NCBI GenBank assembly: GCA_963756525.1
Contig: CAVWNR010000001.1
Location: forward strand, 186,001 to 250,000
Direction: 5' to 3'
DNA length: 64,000 nucleotides
Origin: CAVWNR01 sp963756525
Lineage (GTDB): Bacteria > Actinomycetota > Actinomycetes > Mycobacteriales > Jatrophihabitantaceae
Below the pieces are notes generated by a model, which ran no database searches, was not told where the DNA came from, and saw only the letters and a program-made list of their open reading frames with translations. The number at the start of each line of letters is the position of its first letter. Positions within the stretch are counted from its first letter, which is position 1. Positions 26,728 to 34,844 of the stretch are shown here, piece after piece. The translations under genes and the position numbers were made by a program.

Positions 26728-28583
26728 CCGCCGCGGCAAGGCCGGATCCGATCGTGCTGGAGATCGTGCAGGGGAGCCTCGCCTCGGTGGAGATGGAGGT
26801 CGAGACGGCGATCGCCCGCACATCTCGCTCGCCGATGATCCGCGACGCGCACGACTTCCGCGCGGGCATCCACGACCGCAAGCTGCGCAAGCTCACCGGC
26901 CGCTCGTACAGCGCGCTGGTGCACCCGGTGGTGCGCGACTTCCCGCTCGAGACGATGCGGCCGGGCGACGTGTTCTTCCACAACGACGTCTACCGCTCCG
27001 AGGGCGGCATCGGCCACCTGCCGGATCTCTGCGTGACCGTGCCGGTCTTTCACGACGCCGGCACTGCAAGCGCAGTGGTCGCGTTCGTGCAGGCGTTCGG
27101 TCACCACGACGACATCGGCGGCGCGGTGCCCGGCTCGATGCCATCGCATGCCACGAGCGTGTTCGAAGAGGGCCTGATGGTGCCCCCGATCAAGCTCTGG
27201 GACGCCGGCGTCCCGAACCGCGCCGCGCTGACGATCATGACCCGGAACTCGCGGATGCCGGACTCGCTGGCCGCCGACCTGGACGCCGAGTGCGCGGCCT
27301 GCTCGATGGGCGCGCGCCGGCTCGCCGAGCTCTTCGACCGCTACGGCCGGCAGGCCGTCGAGGCCTGCTTCGACGCGATCGTCGATGCCACGACTGAGAC
27401 GTTCCGCCGCGAGGTCCTCGCCAAGATCCCGGTCGGCACCTGGACGTGGGAGGACTATGCCGAACACGACGGCGTCGACCCGCCGCGGCTGCACACCCAG
27501 CGGATCACGCTCACCCGGACGGACGAGCCGAAACTGATCATCGACTTCGCCGGCACTGCGCCGCAGGCGAAGGGGCCGATCAACCACTGCGGCGACTACG
27601 CCGACGGGAACTTTCTCAAGAAGTGGCTCGCCCCCATCCTGCGCAACCTCGCCGACACGCCGCAACGGATGGCCCAGCTGGACGTCACCGAGGGGGTCGT
27701 CCCGCTCATCGAGATGCGCTTCCCGCCGCCGGGGACGCTGCTCACGCCGGCCTTCCCGGCGCCGACGAACGCCCGCACGTTCGTGATCCTGCGGCTGCTG
27801 GGCGTCCTCGCCGGCGCGGTAGCCAAGGCGGTGGACGGCCGGATGCCGGCCGACCAGGAGACGATCCGCTACACCGGCGTCTACGGCGAGGACCGCGACG
27901 GCCAGCCCTACCTGATGCGCGAGGTGCTCGGTGGCGGCTCGGGCGGGCGGTACTACGCGGACGGCGAGGACACCATCCACGTCGTTCCTGACTCACGCAA
28001 CCTGCCCACCGAGTTCACCGAGGCGCGGTTCCCGCTGATCGTCGAGCGGCTCGGGCTCGCCGTCGACTCCGGCGGTCCGGGGCAGTTCCGTGGCGGTCTG
28101 GGCTACGAGAAACACATCCGGATGCTGAAAGACGCGCACTTCATGTCCATCGCCGACCGGTCGATCCTCTCCTGCTGGGGTGTACGCGGCGGGCGCGCGG
28201 GACGGCCGTTCCAGGTGACCGTCGAGCCCGGCGGCCGCAACGAGCGCGAGGTGGACGCCCTGGCCGACGGCGAGTTCGTCCGCGCCGGCGAGGTGATCCG
28301 CATCCGCACCACCGGCGGGGGCGGTTGGGGCGACCCGCTCGACCGCGACCCGGCGGCGGTGCTGCGCGACGTGCGGTGGGGGAAGGTCTCGCTCGCTGCC
28401 GCTCGAGACGACTACGGCGTCGTCATCGCCGACGATGCCGTCGACGAGGCGGCCACGGCGCGCGAGCGAGCGACGATGCGTGCGGGCCGTCCGGATCGCA
28501 CGCCCTTCTTCGATCGTGGACCCGGCTACGCGCGGCTCTCCGGCGGGTCGACGTGCGCCGACTGCGACTGGCGCGACACCTAG
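26724..28583 (+). CDS. hyuB: Hydantoinase/oxoprolinase subunit B (HyuB-like)
   Basis: A 619-residue HyuB protein. Clear blocks are RDAHDFRAGIHD, MRPGDVFFHNDVYRSEGGIGH, FGHHDDIGGAVPGSMP (metal/substrate region) and the glycine-rich end RIRTTGGGGWGDPLDRDPA. It ends with a Cys-containing tail (STCADCDWRDT) longer than usual. It forms the hydrolytic complex with HyuA. The GTG start at 26724 overlaps the hyuA stop (GTGA), and the CoA-transferase ATG follows 10 bp after the stop. No frameshift or missing block is seen. Specificity (hydantoin, oxoproline or a pyrimidine-derived amide) cannot be told from sequence. Confidence 0.9.
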   Translation: MTAAARPDPIVLEIVQGSLASVEMEVETAIARTSRSPMIRDAHDFRAGIHDRKLRKLTGRSYSALVHPVVRDFPLETMRPGDVFFHNDVYRSEGGIGHLPDLCVTVPVFHDAGTASAVVAFVQAFGHHDDIGGAVPGSMPSHATSVFEEGLMVPPIKLWDAGVPNRAALTIMTRNSRMPDSLAADLDAECAACSMGARRLAELFDRYGRQAVEACFDAIVDATTETFRREVLAKIPVGTWTWEDYAEHDGVDPPRLHTQRITLTRTDEPKLIIDFAGTAPQAKGPINHCGDYADGNFLKKWLAPILRNLADTPQRMAQLDVTEGVVPLIEMRFPPPGTLLTPAFPAPTNARTFVILRLLGVLAGAVAKAVDGRMPADQETIRYTGVYGEDRDGQPYLMREVLGGGSGGRYYADGEDTIHVVPDSRNLPTEFTEARFPLIVERLGLAVDSGGPGQFRGGLGYEKHIRMLKDAHFMSIADRSILSCWGVRGGRAGRPFQVTVEPGGRNEREVDALADGEFVRAGEVIRIRTTGGGGWGDPLDRDPAAVLRDVRWGKVSLAAARDDYGVVIADDAVDEAATARERATMRAGRPDRTPFFDRGPGYARLSGGSTCADCDWRDT

Positions 28584-28593
28584 GCTCACCACC

Positions 28594-29733
28594 ATGAGCG
28601 GACCTCTCGACGGCATCACGGTGGTCGACCTGACCCGCGCGCTCGCCGGCCCGCACGCGACGATGATGCTGGGCGACCAGGGCGCACGGGTGATCAAGGT
28701 CGAGGTCCCGGGGCACGGCGACGACAGCCGCGGCTGGGGGCCGCCTTTCATCGACGGCCTGTCGACGTACTTCCTGTCGTGCAACCGCAACAAGGAATCG
28801 ATCACGCTCGACCTCAAGAGCCCCGACGGGGTCGAGACGCTGACCCGGTTGGTCCGCCACGCGGACGTGCTGGCGGAGAACTTCCGCACCGGCGTGCTCG
28901 ACCGCCTGGGTTTCAGCATGCAACGGTTGCACGAGATCAATCCTCGACTGGTGATCCTGTCGATCAGCGGGTTCGGCCACGACGGCCCGGAGGCCGGCCG
29001 CGCCGGCTACGACCAGATCGCGCAGGGTGAGGCGGGGCTGATGTCGCTGACCGGGCCGCCGGGCGAGCCGACGCGTGCCGGACTGCCGGTCTCGGACCTG
29101 CTCGCCGGCATGTACGGCGCGTTCGGGGCGCTCGCCGCGCTGCACGAACGCGAGCGCACCGGTCGCGGCAAAGTCGTGCGCACCTCGCTGCTGGCGGCCA
29201 TCGTCGGCGTCCACGCGTTCGAGGGCACCAGGTACACCGTGGCCGGCGAGGTGCCCACCTCGTCCGGGGCGTACCACCCGTCGATCTGCCCGTACGGGCT
29301 GTTCCACGCCTCCGACGGCGCGCTACAGATCGCCGTGGGGAGCGAGGCGCTGTGGCGGGCGTTCGCGCCGGCATTCGGGCTCGACCGGCCGGAGTGGGCG
29401 ACCAACGCGCAGCGGGTGGCCGACCGTGACGCCGTCATCGCGGCGGTCGACAAGGCGTTCGCCGGGCAGACTCGCGCCGAACTGCTCGTGCAGCTCAACC
29501 GGTTGGGCATCCCGGCCGGCCAGGTGCGGACGCTGGACGAGGTGTACGGCTGGGAGCAGACCCGCTCGCAGGGCCTTCTGATCGAGGTCGAGCACCCGAC
29601 GCTCGGGCGGATCACGCTGCCGGGGCCACCGCTGCGTTACGACGACGGGGGCCGCGCCGAGCACCAGCCGCCGCCGCTGCTGGGACAGCACGACGCGGCC
29701 ATCCGGGCCTGGCTGGACGAGCTGGACGGCTGA
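28594..29733 (+). CDS. Family III CoA-transferase (CaiB/BaiF type)
   Basis: A 379-residue family III CoA-transferase. The N-terminus LDGITVVDLTRALAGPHATMMLGDQGA is typical, and the catalytic Asp lies in GYDQIAQGEAGLMSLTG. These enzymes move CoA between carboxylic acids (formyl-/oxalyl-, carnitine- and benzylsuccinyl-CoA). ATG 28594 starts the conserved region; the frame is open upstream but overlaps hyuB. Placed between hyuB and carbamate kinase, it may activate the carbon product of ring cleavage, for instance a malonate-type acid (inference). A housekeeping role in other acyl-CoA metabolism is possible. Confidence 0.91.
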   Translation: MSGPLDGITVVDLTRALAGPHATMMLGDQGARVIKVEVPGHGDDSRGWGPPFIDGLSTYFLSCNRNKESITLDLKSPDGVETLTRLVRHADVLAENFRTGVLDRLGFSMQRLHEINPRLVILSISGFGHDGPEAGRAGYDQIAQGEAGLMSLTGPPGEPTRAGLPVSDLLAGMYGAFGALAALHERERTGRGKVVRTSLLAAIVGVHAFEGTRYTVAGEVPTSSGAYHPSICPYGLFHASDGALQIAVGSEALWRAFAPAFGLDRPEWATNAQRVADRDAVIAAVDKAFAGQTRAELLVQLNRLGIPAGQVRTLDEVYGWEQTRSQGLLIEVEHPTLGRITLPGPPLRYDDGGRAEHQPPPLLGQHDAAIRAWLDELDG

Positions 29734-29809
29734 TCCGGACTTGTTGCGGCGTCGCGGCGTCCGGGCCCCGCAGAGCGTGAACAAGTGCGTCGTTGCGTAG
29801 CGTGAGCGT

Positions 29810-30745
29810 GTGCGGGTCGTGATCGCGCTGGGCGGTAACGCGATGACCGCACCCGACGGCAGCGCCCGCCCCGACGACCAGCGGCAGGCGATCGAACGGG
29901 CCATGGACCCGGTGGCCGACATCGTGGCGGCGGGCCACCAGGTCGTGCTGACGCACGGCAACGGCCCGCAGGTCGGCAACCTGCTGGTGAAGAACGAGCT
30001 CGCCGCGTCCGTCGTCCCGCCCGTGCCGCTGGACTGGTGCGGCGCGCAGACGCAGGGCACGATCGCGGTGATGATCTCAAACGCGCTCGGCCGGGCGCTG
30101 CGCCGTCGGGCTAGGCTACCGCGGGTCGCGGCGCTCGTCTCGCGCACGCGCGTCGACGCCGACGACCCCGGCTTCGCCCGGCCGTCCAAGCCGATCGGGC
30201 GCTACCTGCCGCGGGACCAGGCGGCGGCGATGATCGCCCACGGACAGACCTGGCAGGACCGCGGCGAGCGCGGGTGGCGGCGCGTCGTCGCCTCGCCCGA
30301 ACCGCGGGAGTGCCTCGAGGTCGACGCCGTGCTCGCCCTGCTGGCCGCCGGGTTCGTCGTCACCTGCTCCGGCGGCGGGGGAGTGCCGGTCGTCAGCGAC
30401 GCCGAGGGCGGCTACCACGGCGTCGAGGCGGTCGTCGACAAGGACCTCACCGCCGCTCTGCTCGCCGGCGCGGTGCAGGCCGACGCGCTGGTTCTCGCCA
30501 CCGACGTCGACGCCGCCGTGCTCGGCTGGGGCACCGCCGGCGCCCGCCCGCTCGGCTCGGTGACGGCCGCCGAGCTGCGCGAGCATGCCGCCAGCGGCGA
30601 GTTCGCGGCCGGCAGCATGGCCCCTAAGGTCGAGGCCGCCTGCCGATTCGCCGAGACAATCCCGGACGGGTTCGCCGCGATCACGTCCCTTGCGCGAATC
30701 GGCGACGCGGTCGCCCGCTCGTCCGCAACAATCGTCACGAGTTGA
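29810..30745 (+). CDS. arcC: Carbamate kinase
   Basis: A 311-residue carbamate kinase of normal length. Motifs are VVIALGGNAM at the start, LTHGNGPQVGNLL, VVDKDLTAALLAGAV and MAPKVEAACRFAE. It makes ATP, ammonia and CO2 from carbamoyl phosphate and ADP. No arginine deiminase or catabolic ornithine carbamoyltransferase is adjacent, so the carbamoyl phosphate must come from elsewhere; the AllHFG-like genes at 2.3-6.0 kb are the obvious source. In E. coli the allantoin cluster likewise pairs AllFGH with a carbamate kinase (AllK). GTG 29810 starts the conserved strand. It lies 12 bp ahead of the ring-opening hydrolase and is surely co-transcribed with it. Confidence 0.93.
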   Translation: MRVVIALGGNAMTAPDGSARPDDQRQAIERAMDPVADIVAAGHQVVLTHGNGPQVGNLLVKNELAASVVPPVPLDWCGAQTQGTIAVMISNALGRALRRRARLPRVAALVSRTRVDADDPGFARPSKPIGRYLPRDQAAAMIAHGQTWQDRGERGWRRVVASPEPRECLEVDAVLALLAAGFVVTCSGGGGVPVVSDAEGGYHGVEAVVDKDLTAALLAGAVQADALVLATDVDAAVLGWGTAGARPLGSVTAAELREHAASGEFAAGSMAPKVEAACRFAETIPDGFAAITSLARIGDAVARSSATIVTS

Positions 30746-30757
30746 CAGGAGGACTCC

Positions 30758-31864
30758 GTGCCGGAGCCGATCGAGGTCCGCAAGGTGCCGCTGCACAACG
30801 TCTCCGACGCCAGCGAGCTCGGCAAACTCATCGACGAGGCAGTGATCGACGCCGACCGGGTGATCGCCGTCATCGGCAAGACGGAGGGCAACGGAGGCGT
30901 CAACGACTACACCCGGATCATCGCCGACCGTGCGTTCCGCGAGGTGCTGATGGTCAAGGGCAGCCGCAGCGCCGAGGAGGTCAGGCAGATCCCGATCGTC
31001 TGGTCCGGGGGCACGGACGGCGTGATCAGCCCGCATGCGACGGTCTTCGCCACCCTTCGGGTCGACCGCGCGCCCCGCACGGACGAGCCGCGACTCTCGG
31101 TCGGCTTCGCGATGAGCGAGCAGATCCTGCCCGAGGAGATCGGCCGCACCGGCATGATCGGCAAGGTCGCCGACGCGGTGCGCACCGGGATGCAGCGGGC
31201 CGGGATCACCGATCCGGCTGACGTCCACTACGTGCAGACGAAGACCCCGCTGCTGACCATCGACACGATCCGCGAGGCGAAGAGCCGCGGCCACGACGTG
31301 TTCACCGAGGACACGCTGCACTCGATGGACGTGTCGAACGGGTGCACCGCGCTGGGCATCGCCGTCGCACTGGGCGAGATCGAGATGCCGCGCGACGAGG
31401 ACGTCCTGCGCAATCGGGACCTGTACTCGTCAGTGGCGTCGTGCTCGTCGGGCGTGGAGCTGGACCGGGCCCAGGTCGTGGTGGTGGGCAACGCCCGCGG
31501 CGTCGGCGGCCGGTACCGCATCGGTCACGGCGTGATGCGCGACGCTCTGGACGCCGACGGCATCTGGGCGGCCATCCGGGACGCGGGCCTCGACCTGCCC
31601 GAACGACCTCACCCGGACGACCTGCAGGGCCGGCTCGTCAACGTGTTCCTCAAATGCGAGGTGAGCCAGGACGGCCAGGTGCGCGGCCGCCGCAACGCCA
31701 TGCTCGACGACTCCGACGTGCACTGGCACCGCCAGATCAAGGCGTGCGTCGGGGGAGTGGCGGCGGCGGTTACCGGTGACCCGGCGGTGTTCGTGTCGGT
31801 GTCGGCGGCGCACCAGGGGCCCGACGGCGGCGGCCCGGTCGCGGCCATCGTCGATCTCGGCTAA
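30758..31864 (+). CDS. Ring-opening amidohydrolase (barbiturase/cyanuric acid hydrolase family)
   Basis: A 368-residue member of the barbiturase/AtzD family, whose fold is three repeated units with three Ser-Lys pairs. Candidate serines are S83 (VWSGGTDG), S230/S231 (CSSG) and S347/S349 (SVSAAHQGP); candidate lysines are K41 (GKTEGNGG), K162 and K299. All three sets are present, so it should be active. Barbiturase opens barbiturate to ureidomalonate; cyanuric acid hydrolase makes carboxybiuret. A UraA-like permease, a molybdenum hydroxylase and no triazine genes favour barbiturase. GTG 30758 follows ACAGGAGG and lies 12 bp after carbamate kinase. It is the last gene of the unit, followed by a hairpin repeat. 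Confidence 0.88.
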   Translation: MPEPIEVRKVPLHNVSDASELGKLIDEAVIDADRVIAVIGKTEGNGGVNDYTRIIADRAFREVLMVKGSRSAEEVRQIPIVWSGGTDGVISPHATVFATLRVDRAPRTDEPRLSVGFAMSEQILPEEIGRTGMIGKVADAVRTGMQRAGITDPADVHYVQTKTPLLTIDTIREAKSRGHDVFTEDTLHSMDVSNGCTALGIAVALGEIEMPRDEDVLRNRDLYSSVASCSSGVELDRAQVVVVGNARGVGGRYRIGHGVMRDALDADGIWAAIRDAGLDLPERPHPDDLQGRLVNVFLKCEVSQDGQVRGRRNAMLDDSDVHWHRQIKACVGGVAAAVTGDPAVFVSVSAAHQGPDGGGPVAAIVDLG

Positions 31865-31870
31865 CCCCCG

Positions 31871-31918
31871 CGCTTTTGGCAGGACGGGACCTTATCCGGC
31901 CCCGTATTGCCAAAAGCG
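31871..31918. repeat. Hairpin repeat family 1, copy B
   Basis: Inverted repeat starting 6 bp after the ring-opening hydrolase stop. Outer arms CGCTTTTGGCA (31871-31881) and TGCCAAAAGCG (31908-31918) pair perfectly; after a 2-nt mismatch, ACGGG pairs with CCCGT. The GGGACC...GGCCCC interior matches copy A at 13360-13405, but the middle stem differs on both arms, which looks like compensatory change. It could also act as a transcription terminator. Confidence 0.8.
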
Positions 31919-31953
31919 GCGACGCGACGGGCGCCGGTAGGCTCGGCGGCGCC

Positions 31954-32217
31954 ATGAAGACCTTCGACGGGCTTTTCGCCGAGCTCACCGAGCGGGCACG
32001 CACCCGCCCGCCCGGTTCCGGCACGGTCAAGGCGCTCGACGAGGGGCTGCACGCCCAGGGCAAGAAGGTCGTCGAGGAGGCCGCCGAGGTGTGGATGGCC
32101 GCCGAGCACGAGTCGGCCGAACGCACCGCGCAGGAGATCAGCCAACTGCTCTACCGGATCCAGGTGATCATGCTGGGCAGCGGGCTGACGCTCGACGACG
32201 TGTATCGACATCTGTAG
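31954..32217 (+). CDS. hisE: Phosphoribosyl-ATP pyrophosphatase
   Basis: An 87-residue HisE, which hydrolyses phosphoribosyl-ATP in the second step of histidine synthesis. MazG-fold motifs are visible: GLHAQGKKVVEEAAEVWMAAEHE supplies the metal-binding Glu/Asp residues and ISQLLYRIQVIML ends the helical core. The length is normal for stand-alone actinobacterial HisE. The ATG at 31954 leads into MKTFDGLFAELTERA. It is 45 bp upstream of hisG, so the pair is probably one operon. Confidence 0.95.
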   Translation: MKTFDGLFAELTERARTRPPGSGTVKALDEGLHAQGKKVVEEAAEVWMAAEHESAERTAQEISQLLYRIQVIMLGSGLTLDDVYRHL

Positions 32218-32262
32218 GCGCGCCCGATCCCGCCGCCGACAGACAGAGACAGGTTCACCCGC

Positions 32263-33120
32263 ATGCTTCGAATCGCCGTCCCGAACAAGGGCTCGCTCTC
32301 CGAGCCGGCCTGCCAGATGCTCGCCGAAGCGGGCTACCGGCAGCGCAGCAACTCCAGCGAGCTCGCCCTGGTCGACTCCGACAACGACACCGAGTTCTTC
32401 TTCCTCCGCCCGCGCGACATCGCCGTCTACGTCGGGTCCGGCACGCTCGACGTGGGGATCACCGGCGAGGACCTGCTCGCGGACTCCGGCGCCGCCGCCG
32501 AGGGCATCCTGCCGCTCGGCTTCGCCGTCTCGACGTTCCGCTTCGCCGGACCATCGCCCGGCGCTGGCGGGACAGCCGCCTCGGTCGGCGACCTCGCCGG
32601 GCGGCGGATCGCCACCGCCTACCCGGGCATCGTCACCGGCTACCTCGCGGCGCACGGCGTCGACGCGCAGGTGATCCGCCTCGACGGGGCGGTCGAGACC
32701 GCGATCCGGCTCGACCTCGCCGACGCGATCGCCGACGTCGTCGAGACCGGCGACACGCTGCGCGCCGCGGGCCTGGTGACCTTCGGCGAGCCGATCCTGC
32801 GCAGCCAGGCGGTGCTCATCCGCCGCTCGGGCGCGCAGCGACAGCCTCGCGTCGAACAGCTCGTCCGGCGCCTGCAGGGTGTGATCATCGCGCGCCAGTA
32901 CGTCTTGATGGACTACGACATCCGCGACGAACTGGTCGAGAAGGCCGTCTCGATCACGCCGGGCATCGAGTCGCCGACCGTGTCGCCGCTGCACGAGCGG
33001 GGCTGGTCCGCGGTCCGCTCGATGGTCCCGCGCCGGCACACCAACCAGATCATGGACGAGCTGTGGGCCCTCGGCGCGCGAGGCATCATTGTCACTGACA
33101 TCCACGCGTGCCGGCTGTAG
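32263..33120 (+). CDS. hisG: ATP phosphoribosyltransferase, long form
   Basis: A 285-residue long-form HisG, first enzyme of histidine synthesis. It begins MLRIAVPNKGSLSEPACQML and has the PRPP-binding region DLADAIADVVETGDTLRAAGL. The C-terminal 70 residues (ESPTVSPLHERGWSAVRSMV then DELWALGARGIIVTDIHACRL) form the ACT-like feedback domain for histidine, so no HisZ partner is needed. ATG 32263 is the only sensible start. It follows hisE and precedes a PH-like membrane protein by 4 bp. Confidence 0.95.
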   Translation: MLRIAVPNKGSLSEPACQMLAEAGYRQRSNSSELALVDSDNDTEFFFLRPRDIAVYVGSGTLDVGITGEDLLADSGAAAEGILPLGFAVSTFRFAGPSPGAGGTAASVGDLAGRRIATAYPGIVTGYLAAHGVDAQVIRLDGAVETAIRLDLADAIADVVETGDTLRAAGLVTFGEPILRSQAVLIRRSGAQRQPRVEQLVRRLQGVIIARQYVLMDYDIRDELVEKAVSITPGIESPTVSPLHERGWSAVRSMVPRRHTNQIMDELWALGARGIIVTDIHACRL

Positions 33121-33124
33121 GGGA

Positions 33125-33577
33125 ATGGACACCAAACAAGAGCTCGTGGTCACCGCCCGGCCGATCCGTTCGAGCTGGATCGCGGTCGGCGGGGCGGTGT
33201 TGCTGTTCGCCGTGTTCCTCGTCGTGGCGCTGGTGATGCGCCGCGACAACGACGGAGTGATCTTCGACACCAAGGACCAGGTCGGCACCGCGGTCCTCGG
33301 GCTCATCCTCGCCGCCGCGGCGCTAATCCCGACCCGGCCGCGGCTGCGTGCCGACATCCACGGGGTGCAGACGCGCGCGTATCTGGGCTCGCCGAGGTTC
33401 ATCCCGTGGGACCTCGTCCTCGGCGTGGACTTCCCGCAGAAGCTGCGTTTCGCCCGGCTCCTGCTCCCCGGCGACGAGACGCTCGCCTTGTACGCGGTGC
33501 AGCGGATGGATCGCGAGCGCTCGGTCGCGGTCATGCACGGCCTGCGCCAGCTCTACGCGCAGTCCCGATCGGCCTAG
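33125..33577 (+). CDS. PH-like domain membrane protein
   Basis: A 150-residue protein with two membrane segments near the N-terminus (about residues 20-42 and 58-72) and a soluble part resembling the bacterial PH-like domain of actinobacterial membrane proteins (VQTRAYLGSPRFIPWDLVLGVDFP). Its function is unknown. Starting 4 bp after hisG, it is probably co-transcribed, a position such proteins often hold in actinobacteria. ATG 33125 gives a short polar lead before the first helix. It converges on the DUF72 gene. Confidence 0.8.
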   Translation: MDTKQELVVTARPIRSSWIAVGGAVLLFAVFLVVALVMRRDNDGVIFDTKDQVGTAVLGLILAAAALIPTRPRLRADIHGVQTRAYLGSPRFIPWDLVLGVDFPQKLRFARLLLPGDETLALYAVQRMDRERSVAVMHGLRQLYAQSRSA

Positions 33578-33590
33578 GGTCGGCCTAAGG

Positions 33591-34406
33591 TCAGTCGCGC
33601 ACGAGCCGGGCCAGCGCCATCGCGTCGAACGGGGCGCGCACCTTCACGTCGTTGTCGAAGTAGGCGTAGACGTCGTGGCCGGCCGCGGCCCAGGTCCGCA
33701 GCTGCGCCGCCCACTGGGCCAGCGCTTCGGCGCTGTATCCGCTGGTGTACAGCTCCACGTCGCCGTGCAGCCGGACGTAGGCGAAGTCCGCGGTCACCTG
33801 ACGGATCAGCGGCCAGCGGCCGGCCGTGTCGGCGACGACCAACCCGATGCCGTGCTCGCGCAGCAGCCCGGCGAAGGCCGGCGTGTCGAAGCTCGCGTGC
33901 CGCACCTCCAGCGCGTGCCGCAACGGCCGGTCGTCTGCCGCCGCGGTGAGCGCACGGTCGGCGAGCCGGTGGTCGTGATGGCGCGCCAGCCAGGCCGCCT
34001 CGCCGGTGCTGCGCGGCAGCCGCGCGAAAAAGTCCGCCAACCGCGGCGGGTCGAAGCCGAGCGACGGCGGCAGCTGCCACAGCACCGGGCCGAGCTTGCC
34101 GTGAAGCGCCAGCACGCCCGAGCCGAAGAAGTTCGCCAACGCCGTCTCGACGCCGCGCAGCTTCTTCATGTGCGTGATGAACCGGCCGCCCTTGACCGCG
34201 AACACGAAGCCGTCCGGCGTCTGATCGTGCCAGGCCCTATACGACGCGGGGCGCTGCAACGAGTAGAACGAGCCGTTGATCTCGACGGTCGGCAGGCGCT
34301 CGGCGACGTAGGCCAGCTCGCGCCGGTGCGGCAGGCCCTTGGGATAGAACTCGCCGCGCCAGCCCGGGTAGAGCCAGCCGGAGATGCCGACCCGGATCGC
34401 GCCCAC
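33591..34406 (-). CDS. DUF72 family protein
   Basis: A 271-residue DUF72 protein with a TIM-barrel-like fold. Typical blocks are VGISGWLYPGWRGEFYP at the start, TVEINGSFYSLQ, FVFAVKGGRFITHMKKL, LEVRHASF and YVRLHGDVELYTSGY near the C-terminus. The biochemical role of the family is not settled. The length is normal. It lies 6 bp downstream of the DUF1844 gene on the same strand, so the two are probably co-transcribed, away from infC. Confidence 0.92.
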   Translation of the reverse strand: MGAIRVGISGWLYPGWRGEFYPKGLPHRRELAYVAERLPTVEINGSFYSLQRPASYRAWHDQTPDGFVFAVKGGRFITHMKKLRGVETALANFFGSGVLALHGKLGPVLWQLPPSLGFDPPRLADFFARLPRSTGEAAWLARHHDHRLADRALTAAADDRPLRHALEVRHASFDTPAFAGLLREHGIGLVVADTAGRWPLIRQVTADFAYVRLHGDVELYTSGYSAEALAQWAAQLRTWAAAGHDVYAYFDNDVKVRAPFDAMALARLVRD

Positions 34407-34412
34407 GCGGCG

Positions 34413-34844
34413 CTAGCTGATCAGCTTCTCGCCGGGGCCCTCGCCGGGCTCGTCGGGGTAGGAGGAAGCCTCGCGGAAGGCCCGCTGCAGGGTCTTCACC
34501 CCGTCGCGCAGCGGCTGGCGGTGGATGCCGAGGAAGTCCTGCGCCGCGGCGACCAGCCCGGCCAGGGCGGTGATCAGCCGGCGCGCCTCGTCCAGATCGA
34601 CGGTCGGCTCGCCGTCCGGCGCCAGGCCGAGCTTCTCCGCGGACGCGCTCATCAGCAGCACCGCCGCCCGGGAGATCACCTCGACGGCGGAGATGTCGGC
34701 GAGCTCGCGCACCGGCAGGTCGTCCAGCGTCTCGAAGCCGTGGCGGGGCAGCGGGATGGCGTCGCTCGGGTGTGCCCGCGACGCGCTGCCCGGAATACTG
34801 ACGGACTCCGGCGCGTTGGCTGCGATGGGGTCGGTGTCTGGCAC
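34413..34844 (-). CDS. DUF1844 protein
   Basis: A 143-residue DUF1844 protein. The conserved part is VRELADISAVEVISRAAVLLM then LDEARRLITALAGLVAAAQDFLG, a helical domain of about 80 residues, with an acidic tail ending PGEGPGEKLIS. The first 40 residues are low-complexity, so the GTG start at 34844 is not certain. DUF1844 genes sit divergently upstream of infC in many actinobacteria, as here. The function is unknown. Confidence 0.88.
   Translation of the reverse strand: MPDTDPIAANAPESVSIPGSASRAHPSDAIPLPRHGFETLDDLPVRELADISAVEVISRAAVLLMSASAEKLGLAPDGEPTVDLDEARRLITALAGLVAAAQDFLGIHRQPLRDGVKTLQRAFREASSYPDEPGEGPGEKLIS

Noticed and set aside
24613..28583. Acetone carboxylase
   Set aside because: Only the A and B type subunits of the oxoprolinase kind are present; no small gamma subunit follows.
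30758..31864. Cyanuric acid hydrolase of a triazine pathway
   Set aside because: No biuret or allophanate hydrolase or triazine genes are seen; permease and hydroxylase fit barbiturate better. Specificity remains untested.
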